A stretch of DNA of 64,000 nt from an uncultured Lachnospiraceae bacterium (GTDB taxonomy: Bacteria; Bacillota; Clostridia; Lachnospirales; Lachnospiraceae), in the NCBI GenBank assembly GCA_947363565.1, contig CANAPP010000011.1, forward strand, positions 1 through 64,000, given 5' to 3'. Positions 17,175 through 24,665 of this stretch are shown piece after piece. Numbering within the stretch: the first letter of the stretch is position 1; each line of letters opens with the position of its first letter. A model generated the notes under the pieces. That model was given only the letters and a program-made list of their open reading frames with translations, ran no database searches and was not told the DNA's origin. The translations under genes and the position numbers were made by a program.

Positions 17175-17203
17175 TTGCATAAGTAGTGAAATTTGGGTAT
17201 ACT
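17175..17203 (+). promoter_or_regulatory. Sigma-A promoter of the AlbA-type regulator gene
   Basis: -35 TTGCAT (17175-17180), 17-nt spacer, -10 TATACT (17198-17203). The predicted start near 17210 excludes the upstream GTG/ATG candidates at 17186 and 17204 and supports ATG at 17228 as the start of translation. Confidence 0.7.
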
Positions 17204-17227
17204 ATGAACAGAAAGGGGATTCTACTT

Positions 17228-18670
17228 ATGCAGGCAGAAACATTAAAGGGAATTGTGCGTGATATTCAAAGACAAAAGACTGAAAAGCAAACGGTAGAGC
17301 TGAAACTGGCGGAGCGGGGATGCCCCACAAGGCTGTTTGATACGCTGTCTTCTTTCTCGAATCAGGATGAAGGGGGCGTTATCATCTTCGGGGTGGACGA
17401 AAGTGACGACTATAGAGTGAAAGGGGTTTATGACCCGCAGGATTTGCAGAAGAAGGTGACGGAACAGTGTAAGCAGATGGAGCCCGCGGTCAGAGCTTTG
17501 TTTACCGTATGCGAGATGGATGGGAAGGTGATTGTCTCGGCGGAAATCCCAAGTGCGGATATCGCAGAGCGTCCGGTATTCTATAAAGGTGTTGGGCGGA
17601 TCAGGGGTTCTTATGTGCGGGTGGGCGAGTCGGATGAGCCTATGAGCGAATATGAAATCTATAGTTATGAGGCATTCCGAAAAAGGATACGCGATGATGT
17701 CCGGACGGTGGACAATGCAAAGATGCATCTCTTTGACGAAGAGCGTCTGGAAGACTATCTGGCAGCAGTAAAACGGGAGCGGAAAAACCTTGCGGAACAT
17801 GTGACGGACAGTGAGATACTGGAACTTATGGGCGTGACTTCTGAAAATATCCCTACGCTTGCGGGGCTTTTCGCATTTTCCAGATATCCGCAGGCTTATT
17901 TTCCGCAGCTTTGCATCACGGCCGTATGTCTTCCGGGAACGCAGATGGGGGAGACGGGCAACGACGGGGAACGTTTTATCGACAATAAGCGGATTACCGG
18001 GGCGATTCCCGATATGCTTGAGGAGGCGGTGGAATTTGTCCGGAAAAACAGCAGGACAAAGACAATCATTGACGATGAAGGGCGCAGGACGGACAAGCCG
18101 GAGTATCCGATGAAAGCCGTCCGTGAGGCAATATTAAACGCGCTTGTACATCGGGATTACAGTATTCATACTGAAAATGTTCCCATACGGCTCGAGATGT
18201 ACCGCGACCGGTTGGAGGTACAAAGCAGCGGCGGGCTGTACGGGCGGATATCCATTGACGCGCTGGGGAAAGTCCATCCTGAGACGAGAAATGCCGTGCT
18301 TGCCAATCTGCTTGAACTGCTGAAAGTGACGGAAAACCGCTACTCCGGCATTCCGACAATGCGGACAGAGTTTGCGGGCGCAGGACTGCCCGCCCCGGTT
18401 TTCAGTGTCTCCCACGGCGAATTTAAGGTCGTGATGAAAAATGATTATTTTAAAGAAAATATTACTTCCGAAGAATCTATTCTGGAGTTTTGCTCTGTGC
18501 CGAGGTCACGTTCAGAATTGATTGCATTTACCGGGAAATCCCGGACGCATACGATGCAGAATATCGTGGATCCTCTTGTGAAGTCCGGAAAGCTCAACCT
18601 GACTTTGCCGGATAAGCCCAAGAGTTCAAAGCAACGGTATGTGAGGGCGGGAAGGGAAAAAGGCTGCTGA
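17228..18670 (+). CDS. AlbA_2/Schlafen-like putative transcriptional regulator with HATPase_c_4 domain
   Basis: 480 residues, ATG 9 nt after AAAGGGG. N-terminal AlbA_2 domain (KQTVELKLAERGC..., then LSSFSNQDEGGVIIFGVDE), central histidine-kinase-like ATPase region (KAVREAILNALVHRDYSI, and ERYR-like MYRDRLEVQSSGGLYG), and a C-terminal winged-helix-like segment (residues about 415-470, SRSELIAFTGKSRTHTMQNI). This architecture is COG2865, annotated as a putative transcriptional regulator; the regulon is unknown. The operator-like repeats immediately before its promoter suggest self-regulation. A terminator overlaps its stop codon. Confidence 0.82.
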   Translation: MQAETLKGIVRDIQRQKTEKQTVELKLAERGCPTRLFDTLSSFSNQDEGGVIIFGVDESDDYRVKGVYDPQDLQKKVTEQCKQMEPAVRALFTVCEMDGKVIVSAEIPSADIAERPVFYKGVGRIRGSYVRVGESDEPMSEYEIYSYEAFRKRIRDDVRTVDNAKMHLFDEERLEDYLAAVKRERKNLAEHVTDSEILELMGVTSENIPTLAGLFAFSRYPQAYFPQLCITAVCLPGTQMGETGNDGERFIDNKRITGAIPDMLEEAVEFVRKNSRTKTIIDDEGRRTDKPEYPMKAVREAILNALVHRDYSIHTENVPIRLEMYRDRLEVQSSGGLYGRISIDALGKVHPETRNAVLANLLELLKVTENRYSGIPTMRTEFAGAGLPAPVFSVSHGEFKVVMKNDYFKENITSEESILEFCSVPRSRSELIAFTGKSRTHTMQNIVDPLVKSGKLNLTLPDKPKSSKQRYVRAGREKGC

Positions 18671-18685
18671 TGAGGCAGCTTTTTT
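18657..18685 (+). terminator. Terminator overlapping the AlbA-type gene stop
   Basis: AAAAAGGCTGC pairs with GCAGCTTTTTT; the TGA stop (18668-18670) lies in the loop. The T-run of six makes it a good intrinsic terminator. Confidence 0.8.
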
Positions 18686-18725
18686 GTGTGCCTGAAAAAT
18701 TTTTCATCTTTTTTAACAAAAACAC

Positions 18726-18756
18726 TTGACTGTAAACCGGGTTTATACGTTATGCT
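18726..18756 (+). promoter_or_regulatory. MerR-type promoter with 19-bp spacer and central dyad
   Basis: -35 TTGACT (18726-18731) and -10 TATGCT (18751-18756) are separated by exactly 19 nt, and the spacer carries the dyad TAAACC-G-GGTTTA (18733-18745). Over-long spacers with a central palindrome are the hallmark of promoters activated by MerR-family proteins, and a MerR-family gene lies downstream in the same transcript, so positive autoregulation is likely. Confidence 0.72.
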
Positions 18757-18811
18757 CCGCATACAGACAGAAAATATAGACATCAAAGCATGTGGCAAAG
18801 GGGGAACAATG

Positions 18812-19915
18812 ATGAGTAACTTTAAAGATTTTGACCTTGACTTAACAAACAAAATAAAGGTCATTGTATTTGCGGCTGTAGCTTACGGATTACCATGGCT
18901 ATTTTCCTTATGGATTCCGTCCGATAACAATGATATCTTCCCGGTATATATGATGATTCTTCCTACCTTCGGAATTGTACTTGGACGAAGTATTTGCGAA
19001 CGAAAAATCTATGGATGGTTTCATTGGCTTTATACGATAGCTTTTGCCGGATATACAGGTGTAATGATATTATGGGTAACGGAAGTAATATCCGGCGAGG
19101 CAGCATATGATATGTATCTTGTGCTAATGGTGCTGAGTGTTGGGCTTTTGTTAGGGAGTATTATAAATGAACAGGAATTTTACCCATTTAGAAATTTCAA
19201 AAAAAGCGTTCCTATTTACTTATTATTTGTAGTAATCACGCAGATCACCAATCTTCCAATGATGATGAAAGTAGGAGCCGGGGATGTGTTAGCTGAAATA
19301 TCCTCTGAACTTTTTATTACGCCTGTTATTCTAATAGCAACGGAGTGTATTTATATTTTTGGAGAAGAATATGCATGGCGGGGGTGTTTACAAGGTCGGC
19401 TGCAAAGACTTTTTGGAAAGCGCATGGGAGTAATTATATTGGGAATCATATGGGAACTGTGGCATATACCATTATGGTTTACTGCGTATGGGCTGAATCA
19501 GGAGAAAAGATTTCTATTGCTTGTTTTGATGCGAATGTTGCACACTGTTGGGCTGGCAGTTTTTTTGAGCTGGGCATATATGAAGACTCAAAATATCTGG
19601 CTTTGTGTTTTGATTCATGGGGTCAATAATTCAGCAGCAGTATCGGGCTATAGTCAATTAAACAATACTGCCGCAATTGAAACTTCAGATTCCTTTTATA
19701 TGATTACAATATGTGTGAGTGCGATGATTATGTTATTATTTCTATTCTCGAAAGAGTACGGAAAAGAGAATCCAAAAACTGATAAAATAAAAAGGGGGTT
19801 ATATCATGAATATACAGGAAGTAGAAAAGAGGACCAATCTTACGCGGGCCAACATCCGTTTTTACGAAAAGCAGGGCTTGCTCAAGCCGCTAAGGAAGGC
19901 CAACGGCTACCGTGA
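18812..19915 (+). CDS. CPBP-family intramembrane metalloprotease
   Basis: About 367 residues from the second of two adjacent ATGs (the first at 18809 is only 4 nt after GGGGG). Several hydrophobic segments, with the CPBP/CAAX-protease motifs EEYAWRG (EExxxR), LWHIPLW and LIHGVNNS. Such glutamic-type membrane proteases process peptides or confer self-immunity; the substrate is unknown. The C-terminus runs 110 nt into the downstream MerR gene in another frame, and the last 35 residues (after KIKRG) look like out-of-frame MerR sequence, so the native stop may have been lost by mutation. Confidence 0.78.
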   Translation: MSNFKDFDLDLTNKIKVIVFAAVAYGLPWLFSLWIPSDNNDIFPVYMMILPTFGIVLGRSICERKIYGWFHWLYTIAFAGYTGVMILWVTEVISGEAAYDMYLVLMVLSVGLLLGSIINEQEFYPFRNFKKSVPIYLLFVVITQITNLPMMMKVGAGDVLAEISSELFITPVILIATECIYIFGEEYAWRGCLQGRLQRLFGKRMGVIILGIIWELWHIPLWFTAYGLNQEKRFLLLVLMRMLHTVGLAVFLSWAYMKTQNIWLCVLIHGVNNSAAVSGYSQLNNTAAIETSDSFYMITICVSAMIMLLFLFSKEYGKENPKTDKIKRGLYHEYTGSRKEDQSYAGQHPFLRKAGLAQAAKEGQRLP

Positions 19916-21248
19916 TTATTCTTCCGATGATGTGGAGGTGCTTTTAAAGATTAAGCTTATGCGTGAGCTTGACGTATCCATCGAGGAGATTGACCGGCTG
20001 CAGAGAGAGGAAAAGAGTCTGTCGTCCGTGCTCGAAGAGCGGGTGGAAAACATCGACGAGGAGAGGGAGAATCTTTCGGATGCAAAGATTGTCTGCCAGT
20101 CTATAGAAGAGGACGGTGCTACGTTCCCGGCGCTTGAGGCGGGGAAATATCTTGAAGAGCTTGAACAGCTTGCAAAGGAGCGGGGCGCGGAGAATGCGGG
20201 ACAGTTACGGAGGAAACAGGATATCCTGCGGGAGACACTCCATCCATGGAGGCGGTATTTCGCCAGGATGATAGACGGCGGGATATACGGAACAGCTTTT
20301 ATGCTGCTTTTCTATCTGATGTTCCATATTGAAGACAGCATTGTATCGAAAGTGTGCCTTACGGTTTTGGGCATGATGGTGTTTATTCTTGCAGAGTCCG
20401 TTCTTCTCTCCTGTTTTGGAACTACGATAGGAAAATGGCTGTTTGGTATCCGTGTGCTGTCGAAGGACGGAAAGAAACTGACTTGGAGAGAGGCGGCGGA
20501 GAGGACAGGTATGGTGCTGTGGCGTGGTGTTGCATTTGAGATCCCGCTGTGGAATATTTACCGCCTGTATAAAAGTTACGATGCTTATACGGACGGGGAG
20601 ACGCTTGTCTGGGATGAGAACTGCCTGTATCTGATCGATGAGAAAAAGGGTTTGCGCTACGGCGCGGCGGTGGCGGTAGTGGTGCTTATGTTCATAGCAG
20701 ATTGTATATTTGATTTTCCGTCAGAGCAGATTTATAAACTGCCGGTGCATTATGACGGGCTGACCGTGGAAGAATTTGCGGAAAACTATAATAAGTATCT
20801 GGAAATTTATGGTCTGGCGGATGAAGAACGGCTTAATAGGAACGGTGAGTGGGAAAATGTGCATGCACTTAGACCGCAGTTTCAATATGAGCTGGAAGGT
20901 GACGTTATAAAGGGTATATCTTTTGAAATCGACTATACCGGCAAGGAAGAAAATCCCCATTACCGGGATGAGGTGACCTGTGCGGCGCTTGCCTGGGAAG
21001 GGGGAAAGTGGAAGAACAAGTGGCAGATAATGGCATGGGGACAGATCACGGAGCTGGAAGATGAGATGCAAAAGCTGGGATGTGCAGGATTTGAGGCAGA
21101 CGATATCCGGCAGGATATTATCGAAATATATGGATATGAAGAAAAGAACGGCGGCTTTTACCCGCAGATATCCGACGACGACGGCAGGCTGCATATCGTG
21201 TTTGAGATGGGGGAGAGCCCGCGGGTATCTGCAAATAACTCCAGGTAA
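19806..21248 (+). CDS. MerR-family regulator fused to an RDD-type membrane domain
   Basis: 480 residues. Residues 1-70 are a MerR helix-turn-helix (NIQEVEKRTNLTRANIRFYE, then KQGLLKP...YRDYSSDDV), 71-135 a charged coiled-coil-like linker, then at about 150-255 an RDD-family membrane domain (RYFARMIDGGIYGTAFMLLF, later GTTIGKWLFGIRVLSKDGK), a further transmembrane helix near 285-303, and an extracytoplasmic-looking C-terminal domain. That implies a membrane-anchored one-component regulator. ATG follows AAAAGGGGGTTATATC. It overlaps the CPBP gene by 110 nt and shares its MerR-type promoter. Confidence 0.8.
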   Translation: MNIQEVEKRTNLTRANIRFYEKQGLLKPLRKANGYRDYSSDDVEVLLKIKLMRELDVSIEEIDRLQREEKSLSSVLEERVENIDEERENLSDAKIVCQSIEEDGATFPALEAGKYLEELEQLAKERGAENAGQLRRKQDILRETLHPWRRYFARMIDGGIYGTAFMLLFYLMFHIEDSIVSKVCLTVLGMMVFILAESVLLSCFGTTIGKWLFGIRVLSKDGKKLTWREAAERTGMVLWRGVAFEIPLWNIYRLYKSYDAYTDGETLVWDENCLYLIDEKKGLRYGAAVAVVVLMFIADCIFDFPSEQIYKLPVHYDGLTVEEFAENYNKYLEIYGLADEERLNRNGEWENVHALRPQFQYELEGDVIKGISFEIDYTGKEENPHYRDEVTCAALAWEGGKWKNKWQIMAWGQITELEDEMQKLGCAGFEADDIRQDIIEIYGYEEKNGGFYPQISDDDGRLHIVFEMGESPRVSANNSR

Positions 21249-21341
21249 ACAAAAGAATAATACTTTACACTTTTGATATTTGTCTGCTATAATCCTTAGG
21301 AAAAGTATCGTTGAATATCAGACCGAGAGGAATTATCATCT

Positions 21342-22202
21342 ATGTGGATTGCAGATAATTGGAAGGATTATGAAATTATGGATTGCAGCGGCGGCGAGAA
21401 GCTGGAGCGGTGGGGCGATTATATCTTAGTGCGCCCAGATCCGCAGGTGATCTGGGATACGCCGAAGACGGACAGAGGGTGGAAGCACCGGAACGGCCAC
21501 TATCACCGGAGCAAAAAAGGCGGCGGTGAATGGGAATTTTTTTCGCTGCCGAAGCAGTGGCAGATTCATTACCGGGAGCTGACCTTTAATCTGAAGCCGT
21601 TCAGTTTTAAGCACACGGGGCTTTTCCCGGAGCAGGCGGCGAACTGGGACTGGTTTTCGGAAAAGATAAGACATGCAGGGCGGCCGGTGAAGGTTCTTAA
21701 CCTGTTTGCCTATACAGGAGGAGCCACGCTTGCGGCCGCGGCGGCCGGTGCTGCGGTCACCCATGTGGATGCTTCAAAAGGCATGGTGAACTGGGCGAAG
21801 GAGAATGCCGCTTCGTCAGGGCTTTCAGACAGGCCTATCCGCTGGCTCGTGGATGACTGCGTAAAGTTCGCAGAGCGTGAGATCCGCAGGGGTAATCATT
21901 ACGACGGGATCATTATGGATCCGCCGTCTTACGGAAGGGGGCCGAAGGGTGAGATTTGGAAGATTGAGGATTCCATCCATCCGTTTATTAAGTTGTGCAA
22001 AGAGCTGCTGTCAGATAACCCGTTGTTTTTCCTGGTGAATTCTTATACGACCGGGCTTGCGCCGGCTGTTTTGACTTATATGCTTTCGGTGGAGTTAAAA
22101 GGATGGAAAGGCAGCGTGGATTCCCAGGAGATCGGTATCCCGGTCACCAAGTCGGGGCTTATACTGCCCTGCGGAGCGTCCGGGCGCTGGGCCGCAGAAT
22201 AG
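21342..22202 (+). CDS. Class I SAM-dependent methyltransferase (RlmI/RlmK-like)
   Basis: 286 residues. SAM-binding motif I is VLNLFAYTGGATLAAAAAGA, then the acidic loop THVDASKGMVNWAKENAA, motif DDCVKF, and the catalytic-site IIMDPPSYGRG (DPPSYG), which is typical of the RlmI/K 23S rRNA cytosine methyltransferase branch. The N-terminal PUA domain of full-length RlmI is absent; instead about 90 residues resembling the domain of the stand-alone type precede the Rossmann fold. Probable rRNA methylation; target site not inferable. Monocistronic, rubredoxin 126 nt downstream. Confidence 0.83.
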   Translation: MWIADNWKDYEIMDCSGGEKLERWGDYILVRPDPQVIWDTPKTDRGWKHRNGHYHRSKKGGGEWEFFSLPKQWQIHYRELTFNLKPFSFKHTGLFPEQAANWDWFSEKIRHAGRPVKVLNLFAYTGGATLAAAAAGAAVTHVDASKGMVNWAKENAASSGLSDRPIRWLVDDCVKFAEREIRRGNHYDGIIMDPPSYGRGPKGEIWKIEDSIHPFIKLCKELLSDNPLFFLVNSYTTGLAPAVLTYMLSVELKGWKGSVDSQEIGIPVTKSGLILPCGASGRWAAE

Positions 22203-22328
22203 GAAAAAGAAAAGTCAGGAAAAATTTATAGAATTTTTCTTTTCTTTTTTCGGTGAATCCTTTATAATTTAAAACGTATTACGAAACACTATGATACGAG
22301 CAATACAATGAAACGGAGGCTTTTAGTG

Positions 22329-22487
22329 ATGAAGAAATATGTATGTGAACCATGTGGATATGTATATGACCCTGAGGTTGGGGATCCGGACGGCGGAATC
22401 GCTCCGGGAACGGCATTTGAAGATATTCCGGACGACTGGGTATGCCCCATCTGCGGAATGGGTAAGGACGTATTTGTAGAAGAATAG
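22329..22487 (+). CDS. Rubredoxin
   Basis: 52 residues, the usual size. Iron ligands are in two CxxC-type knuckles: [12 protein letters not shown] and [14 protein letters not shown] small cytosolic one-electron carrier used by anaerobes in oxygen and superoxide detoxification and other redox steps. GGAGG lies 9 nt before the ATG. It is convergent with the HAD gene, separated by 8 nt, with no obvious terminator between them. Confidence 0.95.
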   Translation: MKKYVCEPCGYVYDPEVGDPDGGIAPGTAFEDIPDDWVCPICGMGKDVFVEE

Positions 22488-22495
22488 GCAGCAGC

Positions 22496-23146
22496 CTATT
22501 CTTCTTTTAATAATGGGATGACGTCGTGCAGAGTATCCAATCTTTTGCAGGTAAGAGCCAGGATTTCTTCGTCCGGCTGCACCAGATCCGGCACGGCGAT
22601 TACGTTAAGCCCTGCTGCGTGCGCGGAGCGTATGCCCGCCGGGGCGTCCTCTAAAGCGAGGCAGTCACGGGGCGGTGTCTTGATCATCTCGCAGGCTTTC
22701 AGGTAGATCTCCGGGTGAGGCTTGGTATTCCCAATCATATCTCCGAAGATCCCGCCATCGAAAAAAGACCAGATGCCGGCATCCGTAAGTTCTTTTACAG
22801 CGTATTTCCGGCTGGAGGAAGAGGCGACAGCAATCTTATAGCCGTGTTCTTTCGCATATTCCAGAAGCTCTCTGGCACCTGGTTTCAGCGGAATTCCCGT
22901 ATCTCCCACAATCCGGAAAAAGATATCGCCGGTCATCCGGTTAAATTCATCAAGCGGGAAATCTGCGCCGAAAGCATGGCGGAAATAATCGTTGCGGGCG
23001 TTCCGGTTCAGTCCGAGGGTATGATAGATATGCCCGCCGATATCCGGGTATCCCATCACAGCCCCGGCTTCATACCACGAGCGCTGTACGATCCGCTCGG
23101 AATCCAAGAGAAGTCCATCCATATCAAATACAAGTCCTTTGATCAA
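22496..23146 (-). CDS. HAD-superfamily hydrolase (beta-phosphoglucomutase-like subfamily)
   Basis: 216 residues starting with TTG, whose first two bases overlap the end of the upstream small gene. HAD motifs: FDMDGLLLDSE (motif I, with Asp nucleophile), VASSSSRKYAV (motif II), KPHPEIYLKA (motif III Lys) and LALEDAPAGIRSAHAAG (motif IV). The four-helix cap and DMDG pattern put it in the phosphatase/phosphoglucomutase-like group; the substrate (sugar phosphate) is unknown. It is coupled to the 53-residue gene in front of it. Confidence 0.86.
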   Translation of the reverse strand: MIKGLVFDMDGLLLDSERIVQRSWYEAGAVMGYPDIGGHIYHTLGLNRNARNDYFRHAFGADFPLDEFNRMTGDIFFRIVGDTGIPLKPGARELLEYAKEHGYKIAVASSSSRKYAVKELTDAGIWSFFDGGIFGDMIGNTKPHPEIYLKACEMIKTPPRDCLALEDAPAGIRSAHAAGLNVIAVPDLVQPDEEILALTCKRLDTLHDVIPLLKEE

Positions 23147-23304
23147 AACTCAATCCCCCGTCCCAGGGCATCCTTTAAGTAGGAGGATACATCTTCAAGC
23201 TTGCGTACAATCTCCATCTTCTCTTCCCACTCTTCGCCCGCCATCTCCTTGGCGATCAGGCATTGTTGGATATGCTTAACTTCTTTGATCAATTCTTTCG
23301 TCAT
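23143..23304 (-). CDS. Small hypothetical protein (53 aa) coupled to the HAD gene
   Basis: Begins MTKELIKEVKHIQQCL and ends ALGRGIEF; highly charged and predicted to be helical throughout. The minus-strand AAAAGGGGGTTATTGAC site precedes the ATG at 23304. Its TGA (23145-23143) overlaps the TTG start of the HAD gene (TTGA), the arrangement expected for translational coupling. I do not recognise a family. The coding call rests on the ribosome binding site, codon pattern and the overlap. Confidence 0.65.
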   Translation of the reverse strand: MTKELIKEVKHIQQCLIAKEMAGEEWEEKMEIVRKLEDVSSYLKDALGRGIEF

Positions 23305-23376
23305 GTCAATAACCCCCTTTTGCTATCTGTTAAAAACAGTATACCACGTTCCGGGGGATTGTGGAATGGATAATCT

Positions 23377-24387
23377 TTATATCTGCGGGATATCTTTAAC
23401 CGAATCCCGGGGGATAAGCTTTACGTCTAGTATAACGCTTTCGCTGGGTTTATCCGGATCATCGATGTGTGCAAAGAGAATCCGGCAGGCTTCTTTGGCC
23501 TTCCCTTTGATATCCTGGCGGATGGTGGTCAGAGGAGAAGGAAGCGAACGGCCGACAGGAAGGTCGTCAAAGCCGATGATAGACAGACTGCCGGGGATCG
23601 ATACGCCTTTTCGGCTGGCAGCGTTGTACAGTTCCATGGCAAATTCATCAGAAAAGGCGAATATCCCTGTCGGAGGTTCAGGGTCATCAAGGATAGTATC
23701 GATGATATCCTCGGCATCCATCTTTTCTAGGTCGTAGATATGTTCCGGTGTGATTGTGAGCGCCCTGCGTGCCAATGCGTCGGAAAAGCCCTGGCACCGC
23801 CTGGAGATTACACCGCCGGTCTTTGTGAATGGTCCGGCAAAAGCAAGTATCCGGTGCCCTTTCTCATAAAAATGTCCTGCGGCAAGTTCTCCGCCTTTAT
23901 AATCGTCAAGTCCTATATTGATAAGCTGGCGCACATTGCTGTAGCTGTCGGTGAAGACAAGCGGGATATGGTTATTGTGCTGGATATGGCGGATTTCGTC
24001 GTCAAATACCCCTAAGAATACCGCACCTTCCGCATTCCAGGAGCGAAGGCTGAAAGTGATATTTGAAAAATCCTGCACCAGATGGATCATCACATAATAT
24101 CCGCGCTGTTGTACTTCCTTGGTGATATATCCGAGAAGTGTGGAAGAATACGGGTCAGCCAGCGGATTATAGACAGAAGAGTCCCTGAGAATGACGGCGA
24201 TGATCTTCGATGATTTTGCTGCCAGGCTTCTGGCGGAAGAATTGGGGATATACTCCATCTCTTCCGCCAGAGAGCGGATTTTTGCGGCGGTTTTTTCCGA
24301 GACCTTGTCCTGGTTGCCATTCATGACACGGGAGACAGTCATCATGCTGACTCCGGCGCGTTCTGCGATATCTTTTAGTGTTACCAT
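23377..24387 (-). CDS. LacI-family transcriptional repressor
   Basis: 336 residues. N-terminal helix-turn-helix and hinge (VTLKDIAERAGVSMMTVSRV, then MNGNQDKVSEKT and ARSLAAKSSKIIAVI), then a periplasmic-binding-protein-like effector domain. Divergent from the sugar ABC/GH31 operon at 24666, whose promoter region carries the palindrome GTTAGCGCTAAC and a variant near this gene's own start; both are classical LacI-type operators. It is therefore the probable local repressor, relieved by a sugar transported or produced by that operon. Confidence 0.9.
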   Translation of the reverse strand: MVTLKDIAERAGVSMMTVSRVMNGNQDKVSEKTAAKIRSLAEEMEYIPNSSARSLAAKSSKIIAVILRDSSVYNPLADPYSSTLLGYITKEVQQRGYYVMIHLVQDFSNITFSLRSWNAEGAVFLGVFDDEIRHIQHNNHIPLVFTDSYSNVRQLINIGLDDYKGGELAAGHFYEKGHRILAFAGPFTKTGGVISRRCQGFSDALARRALTITPEHIYDLEKMDAEDIIDTILDDPEPPTGIFAFSDEFAMELYNAASRKGVSIPGSLSIIGFDDLPVGRSLPSPLTTIRQDIKGKAKEACRILFAHIDDPDKPSESVILDVKLIPRDSVKDIPQI

Positions 24388-24409
24388 AATTATTCTCCTG
24401 CGATAAAAT

Positions 24410-24421
24410 GTTAGCGTTAAT
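24410..24421. promoter_or_regulatory. LacI-type operator near the repressor gene
   Basis: GTTAGCGTTAAT, a 12-bp imperfect copy of the GTTAGCGCTAAC palindrome found at 24606, lies 23 bases upstream of the repressor start codon, consistent with autoregulation. Confidence 0.6.
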
Positions 24422-24567
24422 CTTAGAATTCCTGCCTTTTATTATAGCAAAGAAATAGAAAACCTTGTAAATTATTTTAAAAAAAACGAATATCTATGAA
24501 ATCTGCACAAAACAGGCAGGGAAAAATTAGTGAAAAAATAGAATTGGAAAGAGCGAAGGAATTTGCA

Positions 24568-24617
24568 TTGACTTCATGGAGAATCTATGATAAATTTTAA
24601 TAAAGGTTAGCGCTAAC
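24568..24617 (+). promoter_or_regulatory. Promoter and operator of the sugar ABC/GH31 operon
   Basis: -35 TTGACT (24568-24573), 17-nt spacer, -10 TAAATT (24591-24596). The perfect palindrome GTTAGCGCTAAC (24606-24617) follows at about +4, where a bound LacI protein would block initiation or early elongation. The same half sites occur in catabolite (cre) elements, so CcpA binding is an alternative. Confidence 0.65.
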
Positions 24618-24665
24618 AATAAATGAAAAAACATACTGTTTCGTTGGTGTGAAGGAGGAGAGAAA

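Noticed and set aside
17070-17180. CRISPR-like direct repeats
   Set aside because: Only two full copies, overlapping and irregular, no unique spacers, no cas genes; operator repeats fit better.
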